Source: Lactifluus volemus
Lineage: Eukaryota; Basidiomycota; Agaricomycetes; Russulales; Russulaceae
Direction: 5' to 3'
Length of the DNA: 64,000 nucleotides
Assembly: GCA_022376515.1 (NCBI GenBank)
Contig: WTXI01000010.1
Location: 310,001 to 374,000 of the forward strand
The translations under genes and the position numbers were made by a program. The notes beneath the pieces are model-generated. The model was not told the DNA's origin and did not search any database. It worked only from the letters and a program-made list of their open reading frames with translations. This document shows positions 1-12,317 of the stretch, in pieces. Each line of letters starts with the position of its first letter. Within the stretch, counting starts at the first letter, position 1.

Positions 1-151
1 GTTTCTCCATTACCAGTTTCCACTCTTCCTTGCACTGCTTGACCTCCTTATATACTATCATCAACACAGAAGGCGATTAAAGTCAGACGGGGTGCTCACA
101 TCCCACATATTGAGAGCCTGGAAAATGAGGCCCGCGGCTGGAGAGATATAG

Positions 152-376
152 GGTATCCTCGTAGCCAAGGAACTGAGCTCCTTCAAGGCCGAAAGAGTTG
201 GCTCTACCGCCGAATTGCTAGAGTCGGGATTACGGGAGCTTGGAGCCCGTTTCCTCCAGATGGGCGACATATTCCGACTTGGTTTTGAAGATGATGATGG
301 GACGAGCAAGCGAGCGGGAACGTGGTACCTGGCGTTTATTTGCACAGCCTTTGCCCTCGCACTGACAGCTTTCTGA
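152..376 (+). other. Coding-like open frame at the left edge, unidentified
   Basis: A 75-codon open frame on the plus strand ends at a TGA near 376. It directly follows an ATATAG that could be a 3' splice site. The composition looks protein-like: a Leu/Glu/Gly-rich helix, then a GFEDDDGTSKR stretch, then a hydrophobic end. The frame just upstream (about 85-150) also reads smoothly, but in another phase. This could be the last exon of a gene entering from the left, or a relic. No family recognised. Confidence 0.25.
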
Positions 377-458
377 AGTCAACCTCCCAGGCTGTTTCCA
401 TCTTGACAACAGCCGCAGGAGCTCAACATGTGACACACATGAGTACACGTGTATTCAG

Positions 459-997
459 ATGTCGTCGAACAAGCTAGGAGCCCTGGGACCCCCGAGTTGC
501 TTAGTAGTTACTCATCTACTCGCTTGGTATCAACATGGACAAAAGGTTACACCACCCAAGTTCACTCGTCAAGTCAGGCAAGGACTCGGCTATAAATCCG
601 CCCTCAAGCAGATGCGTAATGGCAAAGGTTTGTCCAATTCCGTTGCGCTGCGCCTGGGACTGGAGCCAGAGGCTGAGAAGGTCCCTATGCTGACATGCTC
701 TCTCTTTTCTATGTCCCTTTGTAGCCAAGCTGGTACTCATCGCTGGCAATTTTCCCCCTCTGCGCGAGGCAGAGATCGAGTACTACTACGCCATGTTGTC
801 AAAGATAGCCGTACACCACTTTGCGGGAACGGATGTTGCTCTTGGCGAGGCTGCGGGCAAACTTCTCCGTGTTGGGTGCGTTCCAATTTAGTTATCGATA
901 CGAGTCATCGATAAAGAAACGCCGGTACAGTGTCATGACTATCACCGATCCTGGTGATAGCGACCTATTCAGTGTCGCTGAGACGGCGGCAGCATAG
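459..997 (+). pseudogene. Ribosomal protein eL30-like gene, diverged or decayed
   Basis: The C-terminal three quarters match eL30, a 60S subunit protein. Exon pieces at about 585-627, 725-875 and 931-997 read LGYKSALKQMRNGK, then [20 protein letters not shown], then GVMTITDPGDSDLF and a TAG stop. They join through clean introns 628-724 and 876-930 with correct phases, so this is not a processed retrocopy. Residues usually invariant in the family are changed, for example [11 protein letters not shown]. The normal N-terminal exon is not recognisable upstream of 585: the 459 frame (MSSNKLGAL) does not resemble it, and a second frame is needed near 570-585. It is probably a decaying paralogue, since a window this small says nothing about the main copy. 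Homology is fairly sure, functionality unlikely. Confidence 0.6.
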
Positions 998-1295
998 AGC
1001 CGTCATGAGACATGTTTTCGATTGTATGTTCTAACTATGTCACTACAGGCTCTATCATTGTTGCATATGCCACACACAATGAATATCAGAGGGGAGTAAG
1101 GATCATAAAAGGGATGCAGACATTTCGAGAACCGATTTGGGTCCTCTATTCGCATAATCCGTTTTCGAGATAATGTTTTTTCCATCGTAGAAGGTAACTT
1201 TCGGAGAAAGGCTCAGACTACGAGGATAAGCAAAAATCATAATGGGATGTACCTTGGCTACAATGCTTGAACCAAGGAAGGCTGCCGAGACGTCC

Positions 1296-1745
1296 TCATT
1301 GTGCTGGTCGGCATTGCTTCAAATTAAAGAGGAAATATGAGTTTGTAACGCCGGGGCCATACCTCCATTGTGGATGAGCGTGGATGTAAGATAGAGAGCC
1401 GACGAAAATTTTACCTTTGACCAATGTCGCAACATCTCCCGTCACCATCAGGTCAAGCCAAATGTACTGCCGCTGCTCCACATCAGCATGACCTGCAATG
1501 TCATCGACATTCCGAAATTAAGGAGGTTCCTGTCGAGCGCGATGCCGTCGACGGACGTGTTGTGGCACAGGTGAGCGAGATAGCGTTCGCAATGGGCGTG
1601 CGCCGAAGCACGCGTGATGGCGCGCCTCGGCGCGCGCCATTGCGAACACTATCTTGAGCGCCGGCAAGGGGAAGCTTTCGTAGATCGGCGTTACGTCCGT
1701 CACGGTGTCGCCGATGTCGATTACGACGTCTGAGAGCGCACCTAG
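1296..1745 (-). pseudogene. Possible actin-related protein fragment
   Basis: The minus strand near 1665-1740 reads DVVIDIGDTVTDVTPIYESF, which resembles the actin-fold phosphate-loop region (DxGDGVTxxxPVYEGF) seen in actin-related proteins. Further along, near 1480-1585, another frame reads ERYLAHLCHNTSVDGIALD and could continue it. A strong hairpin separates the two and the frame changes across it. No start, complete exon set or ATPase-domain end is visible. If real, it is a broken gene. Identity rests on one short motif. Confidence 0.25.
1573..1661. repeat. Long imperfect palindrome (hairpin)
   Basis: The arms GTTCGCAATGG (1585-1595) and CCATTGCGAAC (1637-1647) are perfect inverted copies. 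Pairing extends outward through GATAG/CTATC and inward through a GC-rich arm, giving about 35-40 paired positions per side with few mismatches. It falls inside the actin-related-like frame and may be an insertion or a cruciform-prone sequence. Confidence 0.7.
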
Positions 1746-1749
1746 TAGA

Positions 1750-2904
1750 GCTGTACCATGGGACGATCTAGGATGTTGAAGGCGGCCACGTTGAAAACGG
1801 TCAAAAGAAGATTCTGAGCCCGGAGAAGAGGGAAAAAGGAGGACAGGGGATTCGTTTTGTACGCGTCGGAACTGGAGTCCCGTAAAGAGGATGTACAGTA
1901 AGTACTTCCTGTGGTTGTGATGTCAATACGGGCGATTTATGTTGACCGACGAGGTAGTCGGTGACTTTGAGGCTTTGAAGTTGGATGCGGCGCGGCTGCC
2001 AGCTTCCCCGGATCCACCAGCAGACAGCCTCTGGCTGTAATTTTCCTTCGACGGACGGGTACTGGAAACGGAGGCCCTACACGAGCTGGGGTTTCCTACA
2101 ACACAACAGGAGAGAATCAAGTGTGACCAAGTTGTGCACAGGTTGTGCGAAACACTAACGATGGATGATGCTCGAAGAAGCTCATGGATGTAGAACCAAG
2201 GCTGACGCAGATGACAGAACTTTGACCTATTTGATCAGTGGTGAGAAGATGATTCAGTGAGGAGCAGATAGAATTTTGTTAAACGACTGTCTCATATTCT
2301 TTGGATGCAGAGCTTGTTCAAGCAGTTCAAGTTCAAGTTCGTGAGAGTAATTTGATCTGTAGTTATTTGTGGCGGCGATATATCATGGTCAATCGATGAC
2401 TTTGCCCGTTGCTACCGTGTGACTCAATGCCTCCCTGCCAGTGTTCCAATTGATCTCGATCAGATCCGCGTGAAAGACCGACTGTATTCCCTTCCCTCAT
2501 TCACACGTTCGCCTTGTGCTTCGAACTAGTAGACGTGGTTTCCCTAAGAAAATTCATAGCCTTGAGAGTCTCTGAACTGCGAGAGCGCGTGTGATTTCTG
2601 CATTGGTTGATAAGAGAAAATGTGAGAATGCTGGTCTGTTTAGAAACCGTTCCGACAATGTACCGGCGGCCATCAGCGCATCAGTACTTTGGTGAAATGT
2701 CGGCGTTGACGGACAATTCGGGGTATACAGACTCGTATATTGGATATCTGTGTAACATCAGAAGGGAAAAAAAAAAAGATGAGTATGTATCATAGAACAA
2801 ACAACATTATTTAAGTTATGCACACAGTAGCAAGTTACAAAAGCTAAATCTCACCCTGACCCGATAAACCCGACCATTAACTATAAACACCATCCGTTGT
2901 GTTC
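1750..2904. other. Intergenic, no supported gene
   Basis: Only short open frames occur on both strands, none with a recognisable motif or convincing splice structure. A minus-strand frame near 1923-2120 may continue the actin-related-like relic. The right part holds the 3' flank of the serine-rich gene that ends at 2905. Confidence 0.5.
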
Positions 2905-5833
2905 CTACCTGATCGACAGCTCTGATGCCAGAGTGCTTGTAGAGAATCGGATGTTATCCGATGCGAGCCGCGCGCTCCCAGCGCCCAGATGCAACGTCCC
3001 ACCCGCCCGTGCGCTCCTCTCCAACAGGTCGTCCCACCTATCTTCCTTCTCCTGCGACGTCCACGCCTGCTGCCCTGAACTCCCAAACTCACGAAACGTG
3101 ACGCGCGCACCGGGGCCCGAACCTGTGGGCGTGCCAGAAGGGGACATCGTGTGGGGTGAAGCCGACGACGCGCGCACCGTCGAGCCGCCGCTGCTGTGCG
3201 AATTGCGAGACTCGGCCGCGGCCGCGGCAGACAATCCTGGCGCCAACATGGGATCGACGACGCCCCCCGGTTGTTGCTTCGCCGCTGCGGTAGTGTACGG
3301 GTACGGCCTGTTGCGCGGAGGTCGTGGCGGGGGCGCGTCGACCCTCTCAGGGGACGGTGCGACTATCCTGGGCACGATCGGGTGGGTACATGTCGTCGCG
3401 GGGAACGCACGAGCGACGGACGGCGGATAAAGCTATTCACGACATCTGCAACAGAGAATGTCGGTATATCTGGTGAGCTCCGCTTTCTCATCCGCGTTTG
3501 CGGGGGTGAACTCGAGCCCTGCCGTTCACTGGTTGAGGGGTCGTGTCCCGGCGACGAGGAACAACTCTTTGCACGTGAGCGAGTATGGATGTGCGGACTC
3601 GGGCTTCGCGCCCGTGGGGGTACTGATGCTGGCTGTAACGGAGGTGAGGTGGTGCCCATGATTGACGAGAACGAGGAGCGCGGTGTGTGAGAACTGCTGA
3701 AGAATTGCGTAGACGCAGGCCCAGAGGACTGCGGTGAGGACGATGTGCTGGGATCATTCGGGTGCGAGTTTGCATCATGAACATGCGTGGATACTGGGGG
3801 AGTGCCAGTCGCAATGAACGGATGATTATCATTGCTGAGCGAAACACCATTCTTTGGCAGACTTGAATCCATGAGATGGCCCTTCTCACAGTCAGCCTCG
3901 GCACCTCTGTGCCCGCCTGCGCCATCTGGGGCGGGAGCTGGCCACTCGAATGTGAACGGCGACACCGCCGGCAACAACTCTTTCGGTATCGCAGGCACTG
4001 GAGGTGCGGGGCCACCAAGTGGCTGGAAGCGCTCACGCAAGCCGGCACCGCTGATACGTTTGACGAGTTTCCAGAGCTTCCCACCCGTACTTGTGTCTTC
4101 CTTCTCCTGCGCCCTATCCTTGCCCTTGCCTTGCACCAAAAGGCTTGCCGAATCCTCTGCCGACTCAGTCAAAACAGGGTGACCCGATCGTTGATCCGCC
4201 GAGCCACGAGGCTGATCCATCGACAGTCTGAGCGACTCGGGTTTTCGTTTTGGCCTTTGGGCATACGACGACCGTTGGCGCTCGTGTCTATTTGACGGAT
4301 TGCCGCCCTTGAAATTGTTTCGGAGATTGTTCTTCTGCTCGCCTTCTCCACCAACATCCCCGGTACCAGTGCCAGAAATGGTGGAGAGGCCACGCCGAAA
4401 GTGCGCTGAAACCTTTCTTGTAAGCGACTTTACAGGTTGGGACCCAGAACTTCGGCTGTGATCGCCACCAAGTATATCCTTGCCAATACCCATTGCGCCG
4501 ATGCAGCTAATAGAGCCACCAGGTGTAGTTCGGAATGATGTATCTTCCTCGGCAGTCCGTGTTGTGATGGACCATGAGCTTGTTGGAATAATGGGCAATG
4601 CAGTCTCGGCACGCGCAGCGGCAGTAAAGGCCTCACGACGAATGTCCTGTTCCTTGTACGCTTGTGCAATGGCACCAGCAGGCGTAAGCCTGACTGAGCC
4701 ACGAGATGCTGCAGAGGCCGATCCGGATGAGCGATTTCCGAGCACGCTTTGCAGTACGGTAGAGCGCTGGCTACGCGACGGAGCGCCTGAGGGAGAGACG
4801 ATAGATCGCAGCGGATATGACATTGATGACGTCCGGCGTGGAGGCGTGGCGGCTGACGTAGTAGCGTGCACGCGTCCAGACGCAGACTTTTTTCTGAAAA
4901 GGCTCCTTGGCCGCTGCTGTGGTGATGGTGGAGGTGACTGGGCGGGGGACCGATCAGAGGGCTCCGGGATTGGTACTATTGGAGAGCCAGTACATAGATT
5001 GACGTGATCTTGGATCCTGCTTTTGCTCGGCCATACTTCGGTAGGATTCGGTTGAGCACGAGGTGTAGCATGACACTCCGAGTCGGACGTGATGGAAAGG
5101 GTCGAAGCAATGCTTGGTGCAGCTGGCTTGCTGAGGAGACGCTTGACGTCTAGACGCGAGGGGTGTAGCAGGATTGATGACCGATCAAAAGCATTACCCT
5201 CAGAGAGATAGCCGGCCTGAGAAATACTGGAGGAAGGATGGCGAGTGTCTAAGGGTGAAAGGTGGAGCTTGTTGCCGGGCAAAGAGATGTCAAGATACTG
5301 GGAGGGACGTGAGGTACGCGAAACGATGCCAGAGTCAGAGACAGAGCCAGTGTCGAAATATATTTTGGGGCGCAAGGAGGATGTAGAAGAGGAAGTGATA
5401 CCGGGATGACGCTGTCCGAGATTAGGCGCAGGCCCGCTAGACGATGGAGAACGATCATCGGGGGGCTGACTAGGAGGTGAGGTCGGCAGTGATTCTGATG
5501 ATAATTTCAAATCTTGAATCGCTGAGTGATTAAGTTAACAAGGCAAAAAACCGAGAAGGATAAACTGAGACTCATACAGTGTTCTCGCGCATCTAGCGCA
5601 GCCATATGGGAAGGGGAGGAGGATGCAGCGGACGGGTCATGCCGAGTAGTGGGGACGTCGTTTGATGCCTCGGTACGGGGCGGAGAATGAGAGTGTGTAC
5701 TAACGCGGGGTTGCGACGAGGCTCTCCGTGGTCCAGACGAGCGACGAGAGCGACTACGGACACTGGCAACTGAAGACGATCGCCTGAGGCGAAGCTCGTC
5801 AACTTCTTGTCCTGGTGAAGTAAAGAACACCAT
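2905..5833 (-). CDS. Serine-rich conserved protein, function unknown
   Basis: Exon 1 (5833-5578, start MVFFTSPGQEVDELRLRR) joins exon 2 (5521-2905) across a 56-nt intron in phase 1. The predicted product is about 957 residues and mostly low complexity: Ser/Pro/Arg-rich with phosphorylation-like RRSSS and SPPPSP tracts. It has a conserved-looking LTRKVSAHFRRG segment, a WKLVKRISGAG segment, and a structured C-terminus with WTSQEKEDRWDDLLERS and RAGGTLHLG. No catalytic domain, membrane segment or signal peptide is visible. The frame changes once near 3380 (a CCC run on the coding strand). One more C there keeps it open into the well-formed C-terminus, and without it the protein stops at 3363. 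The gene is divergent from the anoctamin gene. Function not recognised. Confidence 0.7.
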
Positions 5834-6543
5834 GCGAGAATGTATTTTCTGCTAATAAAGTGATCAGGAAAAAGGACTGATGGTGAAAACAAGGCTGCAT
5901 ACGACAAGAAATAGAGAGATCGTATCTAGTCGGGACAAACGTCAAGTGCGTTAGTGAACCAAGAAAAGCCTGTGAGTGGGATGAGTGGAAGGGATCATGA
6001 TGAAGGGGAGATGACATGGCAAGCTTACATATATTTAAGGTCCACGATGTAGCGATGGCGGTGGAGTTGGCCGGAGAATAGAACGGAAAGGCGAAAGGGG
6101 TAAAATGAAGTAAGGATGTTCCGGACTTTCCGAGAGAATGAAGCACGCAGTGCAAGATGGATGAGAAGTAAAAGATTGGAAGTGTTAAAGAAGGAGAGAA
6201 GAAAAAAAAAAAAAACTAAAGGAGAGTAATGAGCTGGACACGTGGTGGGGAGCGTTTACCGGTGAAGGAAGAACAAGAGGAGAATGGAGGGGAGGGAAGT
6301 GGAGAGGGTTGAGATGAATAGGGCGGGCACGGCTCAAACGGTCGGTGTAATGTAACCAACGGAGATTCTACCTTTCCCCCCTCGAGCTCACCTCGGGATA
6401 AGAAAAAAGGAGAGAGGGGGGAAAAGGAGTGAGGCTAGCGAGGCGGTTTCGATAGCAACAGGAAGCGTCTGGTGGGTTGTCTTTACCCGTCTCGCTCGCT
6501 CACTCGCTCACCCTGCCGATCAACGGCTTCCGTCCGAGCTCCC
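5834..6543. promoter_or_regulatory. Shared divergent promoter region
   Basis: A 710-bp gap separates the start codons of the serine-rich gene (-) and the anoctamin gene (+). It contains an A-tract at about 6201-6213, purine-rich stretches around 6220-6320 and 6400-6440, and a CGCTCACT-type reiteration just before the anoctamin start. No specific factor site is assigned. Confidence 0.5.
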
Positions 6544-8977
6544 ATGCGGCAGCGTGATATCGACCTCGTCATCGTCTTTAAAGCCAGTTCTCCCTCTCAT
6601 AATCACATTTCAAAAAATAAAGCAAGGATCGATGCTCAACACGCCGAAGCCCAATATACTCGTCTCCTCGAAACTCTTCGCCGTTCTGGCCTCTACGTCG
6701 TCGGCAGGCGTGGCGAACATCAAGGCCAATTGATCCTTCTCGTCTCCTGTTCCAATCAAAGACTTGAACACCTCTTGCAGCGTGAATGGCAAGTTCCATT
6801 TCATTTATCTATCTATCAAGATCTTCTTCCTTCCCTAACTCGTCATTTCGACAGTCATTCAGACTTTCTTTATGGCCTCACCACATCCGCCTCCGAACTT
6901 CACCAGGATCCGAACACGCTAAAACCGGCCGAACGTCTACGTCTCGTCCACACTTATGTTACTGCTTCCCCTGCCGATGGCGGCCTTGGCATAAATCCTG
7001 ATAATAACGCATGGTCTCGCGTCGAATCAATCATGGTCTTCACGACCCGGAATTTAATGATGTCTGGATTCGCTCCGTGACAACGCTCGCAAGCTTAGCT
7101 CACATTGGACATGACCAACTTGACATTGTTCGCACTCAAGTATGTTTTTTTTCCGATCCAAACACGTGTTTTCCCCTCCTCACAATCCTTCCAGTTTGGC
7201 GAGGCTGTGGCACTCTACTTTGCTTTTCTCGCTTCCTACACTCGTTCCCTCTTCTTTATCGCCGTCGTTGGTCTCATATGTTATTTCTTTCGCCAACCAT
7301 ACTCGATCACTTACTCCTCCCTTTTGTTCCTCTGGTCCGTCGTCTTTGTCGAGTACTGGCGCATCCGCGAGCGTCTATATGCCGTCACGTGGGGATGTCG
7401 AGGCGCAGTTCGGGTCGAAAAGCATCTCCCGACTTTCATTGAGGGCCGTCCCTGGTGGCAACGCGAACTCAAGATTCTCGCTAGTCTTCCGGTCATTGCC
7501 CTTTTTGCGAGCATTCTCGCTGTCCTCCTCACCATCATCTTCATATTCGAGGCTTTCGTCACAACTCTTTATACGGGTCCTGGCCACGAATACGTCGTAA
7601 GGTCATCATTTTCAGACCTTGATTCTTTGTACCTTACCCTTCTTTCTTCTTCAGTCATTTGCGCCCACTGTCCTTTTCACCGCCGTAATCCCTCAGTTCC
7701 TCGCAATCTATCGGAACTACGCACAAAAGCTAACACAATGGGAGAATCACGAACACCAGTCGAATTTTGATGCTTCCCTCACGACAAAAAGCTTCATTCT
7801 CTCTTCCCTCGTCTCGTACTCTGGCATGGCCCTTTCTGCCTTTCTCTATGTTCCTTTCGGCGAGACTGTCATGAACACCGTGCAACACTTTCTGTCTCTG
7901 ACCTCGAATTCCGTCTCATCTCTTGGTTCCTTCTCAAAGGTCAATAGTATCATCAAGAAAAGTGGACATGCTCTCTTCGAGTCGGACGCAAATATGGCAC
8001 ACGCCAAGCTCAGTAGCTCGCGTCTGCAGAAAGAGATGTTTGCGTACATGGTGACAAACCAGGCATCCAACCTCTTCATGGAAGTCTGTTTACCCTTCCT
8101 GATGCGCGCATTCGTTTCGCTTCGCGAAGGAAAGCTTCGTCCAGCCCAGTCCAGCGGAAGCGCTGCTACACCGAAAAAAAAGCGTGTCGGATTTGACGAC
8201 GAAACACCCGGGGCCGCGCGCAACGAACGCGAATTCCTCGAGCGTGTGCGCAGGGAGGTATCCCTCCCCCAGTACGTTCTCTTTGAGGACTATGACGAGA
8301 TGGTCACCCAGTTTGGCTACGTCGCACTCTGGTCTACGATCTGGCCGCTCGCTCCCTGTGGGTTTCTTTTTTTTTTTCATCCATCAACTGAGTGATTGAC
8401 AATTTTCGTTGTACCTTCAGTGATGGGCGTACTTAATAATATCATCGAGTTCCCCTCGGACGCCTTCAAAATCGTTACGCACTTCCGCCACCCGATCCCA
8501 ACGCGCTCAGACACAATCGGACCCTGGCTCGACGGTCTCTCCTTACTCGCCTGGGTCTCCGCCCTGACCAACGCCGCTCTCGTATACCTCTTCCACCCTA
8601 CCGCAGCCTTCGCCGTCGGACTCCGCGTCCCACTTTCCTCCACCACCACCGTGGGTAGTGACCCACATCACGAGCGACGACCCACGCAAATGCGCGACGC
8701 GGTCGTACGCGCACTTTTCATCGCTCTCGCCGCCAGCCACGGATACATCATCCTCCGCGCCGCGGTCCGCCACGTGCTCGAACGCGTACTGTGGATCGGC
8801 AGCGCGGAAAAGGCCCGTGTGGACGAAGCGACGCGTGAAGTCAAGGAACGGTATTTTCAGAGCAGGCAGCCTACCACGGAAGAACATGCGTCTCTGGCCG
8901 TTCCGCCACCAGAGGATCCGTTTTGGAGTTTTGATGAAGGGATAGACGAGATTCGCAAGGGAATCAAAGAGATGTGA
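6544..8977 (+). CDS. Anoctamin/TMEM16-family membrane protein (Ist2-like)
   Basis: This is a multi-pass membrane protein of the anoctamin family. Fungal relatives (Ist2) sit in cortical ER and tether it to the plasma membrane; others scramble lipids. Exons are 6544-7139, 7195-7596, 7655-8357 and 8421-8977, with introns of 55, 58 and 63 nt and matching phases, giving about 752 residues. The soluble N-terminus starts MRQRDIDLVIVFK. Family marks include LHDPEFND, FGEAVALYFAFLASYT, hydrophobic segments at about residues 205-345, 375-420 and 590-620, and PLAPLMGVLNNIIEF near the end. A basic KKKRVGFDDE patch lies in a cytosolic loop. The frame changes once at about 7038, between IMV and LHDPEF; one extra base restores it. 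The length matches fungal homologues. The C-terminus lacks an obvious long polybasic tail, so PIP2 tethering as in yeast Ist2 is not shown. Confidence 0.88.
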
Positions 8978-9358
8978 TGACGCATATTGACGGTCGAGTA
9001 ACGGATGGTCTCTGTTCTTGGTTTTCTTAACCAAAGGTGTAGGAGAAATCTGTTGGCTCTCTCTTTACTTTATCTCATGTACCGATTGATTTGACCCTTG
9101 TATTTCATGCAGCTATATACTTCTATGATGCCCTCAATTTTTTTCTACTCGATAATGAACATCTCCCCGTTGTGTTACATGATCAGGGAAAAAAAGACTG
9201 ATTTTCTCTCTGTAAATATAATTTTTGTACACATATGGAAGTTGTGATAAGAAAAGAGTTTTGCAAATAAACGAACAGAAGAAGCCTTCCACGAACCACT
9301 ACTTGCATATCGTCCTGCCGTCATTCCTAAGCAACATCGCTCCATGGGCCATCATTCT
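8978..9358. other. Convergent 3' intergenic region
   Basis: A 381-bp AT-rich gap lies between the stop codons of the anoctamin (+) and HSE1 (-) genes and presumably holds both 3' UTRs. No further feature seen. Confidence 0.5.
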
Positions 9359-12243
9359 TCACGCGCCCACGCTCGGCTCACCCACGCGCATCTGCGCAAA
9401 CTGGCCCTGTAGCCTCTGCCACGGCGCGCCAGCAGTGGCCTGTACATGACCGGCGCTCGCTGGACCCGAAGTCTCGTCATACTCCAGACCGCCGCCGGTC
9501 GAGCCGTACGGATTTGGCAACGAGCTAGTGGACGAGTTCTGATGAGTGAGGCTGCTGCCCTCCTGGCTGTTTCTATTGCTGTTGTCGCTGTCGTTGTTGA
9601 GCGAAGTGGCCACACCTCTTGCTACAGCAGCAGCAGCCGCCGCAGCGGCCACTGCTGCAACCCCCCCTCCTCCTTGCTGTGGCTGCTGTCCTTCGCCTGG
9701 CTGCTGTTGCCCTTGTAGCTGCGTTTGTACCGGGGCAAGCGCAGGGTGCCCGTCCGTAATGCCAGGTACGGATATGAAGTACACCGAGCCAGTAGGATCT
9801 TCCCCCCCCTGGGCATAGTACTGTGCCCACGCTTGAACATTCTGGTCTGAGTACGTGGCTGTTGGGTCAAAAACGAAAGGCGGGCCTGTCATCGCCTGCT
9901 GTGCTTGTTGCTGGGGCTGCGGTTGCACTTGAGGGTGCGGGTCTGCTTGAGCTAGCGGCTCCTGCGATTCTGTTTGAGGTTGGGGTTGGGGCTGAGGCTG
10001 AGGCTGCTGCTGAGCTGCGACCTGCGTCTGAGGTTGCGCTTGAATGGGAAGGTGCGGTTGTGCATGATGCAATTGCGACTGAGCTTGGAGTTGGGGCTGA
10101 CTAGGAGCTTGAGCGTGTGCAGGTTGGGAAGGAGGCTCTGTCTGTCGTGGCTGCGCCTGAGCATAGTACGGTGGTTTCGAGTTGTCCTGTGGCGGGTAAG
10201 GTTGTACGTACGCCGTCTGGGGCTGCGCTTGTTGGGGCCGAGGTTGTCCCTGTGGTTGCGGTTGTGGTTGGGATGCATTATAAGAGGGGTTTCGGCCTAT
10301 GTTGATACGCGGGTCCGGAACGGGACCGCTCTGTCGTGGTTGCGAGAACGCAGTAGCAGGGGTAGGGAATGGTGCATAGCCTGCCTGGTCGTATGGGTTC
10401 GGGTTCCACCCATACGGTTGTGGCTGGTCGGCAAATTGACCATAACCAAGCGCTTGCTGACCTTGTGCGCGCAAATCAGCCCGTGGGTACTGTTGTGGGT
10501 ATGGTATACGCTGCTGTTCATAGACTGCCAATTGCGTCAATATCAGTGACTGGGAAGAAAAAGAAACCAGGAAGAGAAACATACATTCACTGGGACGTGC
10601 GAGACTCTCTTCCATCATGCGATCGAAAATTGTGCGCGCTCTGACAAAGCTCTCATTCATCGACATGAGGTCAGCTAAAAAAGGAGGACGTCAGCTCTGC
10701 AATGTGCCCCTGTCGGTTACCAATGCTAGTACATACAGCGCTTCTGACTGTATTTATCGATCAACTTGACGATCTTCGGGCGGAGGGACATGCATGAGCG
10801 GTAGAGTTCTTGAATTTCCTCATTGTCTGCAAGATTGTCTTTTGCGGGGTCCAGTTCGCGCAGCATTGTCAGCAATCGATCGACATTGGCTGCCTGTGCG
10901 AATATTGCTGCTTCTTGCTGTGCTTCGGCTGCCAGCTCGGCCGGTGTGGGTTCCGGAAGAGGCTCCTGCACGCCGTATGTGAACACAGTGAAGGTAAGGT
11001 AGGCCACAAAACGTACGACGTAGTTAACGGGAAAGATCCCGGCACGACCCTTCAGCTGCCCTCGCCACCAATCCTTGTATTCACGGTTCACGACTTTGAT
11101 TATATCTCCTCTCTCGAATGCCAACTCATTGGGCTCAGTGGGCTCGAATGTATGTAGTGCGCGTACGCGAGTAACGGCATAAGCTGTTGTAGAAGTGGGC
11201 GATGATGGCTCTTGGGCCGGAGGGGATTCAGGGGACGACTCTGCAGTCGCAGCCCCAGGCGCAGGTGAATATTGTACAGCCTGAGCGGCGTGTGCCTGTG
11301 GAGGTGGGGCGTGACCGTTGGAATGTGATGGCTGCTGACTCGCCAGGGGAACGGAGGAAGATGAAGCAGCCGGTTCGGGAGGTGGATGGGCTACGCTCGA
11401 CTTGGAGCCCGACCCACCCGCACCGTTTGATGACTCGGGCACGAGGGACCAGTTCTTACGTCCGCCCTTATCATTCTTGGAAAGTTCGAGCACACGTTGT
11501 AACTCGTCTTCTTCGCGTCTGCGGGCCTCGTCGTCGTCGTGAGGTGGAGGTTCGTCGACCGGTTCAAATTTGTAATCTGTCCAAGCGAAATGAGCATAAA
11601 ATGAGGTCAAGGGGGTAAATGCTGTACTCTTTGCCTTGAGGCTGCTATAGCATTCCTCCATCATACCAAGATCTGGGTCACTCTCAAAGTCCTCGGTCCA
11701 CATCGCAATGAGCATCAATGCCCGATGTCTGACCTTATCGTGTGTGGTCTGTATGGAAAAAAGTGCTATTAACTTCTTGGTGGGAGAAGTTGGTAAAAAG
11801 ATACGCACGCGATCGGTGATCAATCTCTCGAGCGCCTGAGTGAAGGCCCTGGACGCGATCTCAGTATGGAGGTCTTTGCCACAGTTCTTTGAAAGGGACT
11901 CTGAAAGTGTGAGCGAATATAACTGCACGTTTGGATTCCGGTGGGCTAGTCGCTTGAGGATGGCCGCGATGACGTTACGTGCACTAGCAAAGGGCCAGAG
12001 TAACTGCGGGGGCATCGAAATTGCAGAATAACAAGGAACTCACCCCTGCTCGCCTTCATCCTGGACTTTATCACACAAGTTGAGGATGATTTCCCAGTTC
12101 TCGCTGGTTAGAGTCTCATCTGTAGCTTTGGCTTTTTCACGGGTGGAGAAATGACGAGGGTCAAAGTAAAGAAAAAGGTGTTGTGATCCCGGCTACTTAC
12201 TGACGACATCGTCGTAAGGATTTGCCGGTGTAGATTTGAACAT
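9359..12243 (-). CDS. HSE1: ESCRT-0 subunit Hse1 (STAM homologue)
   Basis: Hse1 pairs with Vps27 on endosomes to bind ubiquitinated cargo for the multivesicular body pathway. Eight exons (12243-12201, 12131-12044, 11983-11809, 11748-11628, 11576-11017, 10965-10737, 10674-10585, 10524-9359) total 2472 nt, 823 residues. The start MFKSTPANPYDDVV is typical. Order: VHS domain (about 10-145, NPNVQLYSLTLSESLSKNCG), a ubiquitin-interacting motif (RRREEDELQRVLELS, about 160-175), an acidic/Pro linker, an SH3 domain (ALHTFEPTEPNELAFERGD to GIFPVNYV, about 270-330), a GAT-like helical region (about 345-440) and a long Pro/Gln-rich tail. Everything expected is present and in frame, so this is the functional copy. 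Its 5' half occurs twice more downstream as fragments. It is divergent from the neighbouring promoter repeat. Confidence 0.95.
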
Positions 12244-12317
12244 TGGACGTTGGAGGGAGTGTACTGCGGATGGCAGAGAGGAAAGCGTGACTACTGTTAT
12301 GGACTCGGCAACGGACT

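Noticed and set aside
3363..3383. A 22-nt intron in the serine-rich gene joining the two frames
   Set aside because: It is too short for a spliceosomal intron and the phases do not fit. A missing base in the CCC run explains the frame better.
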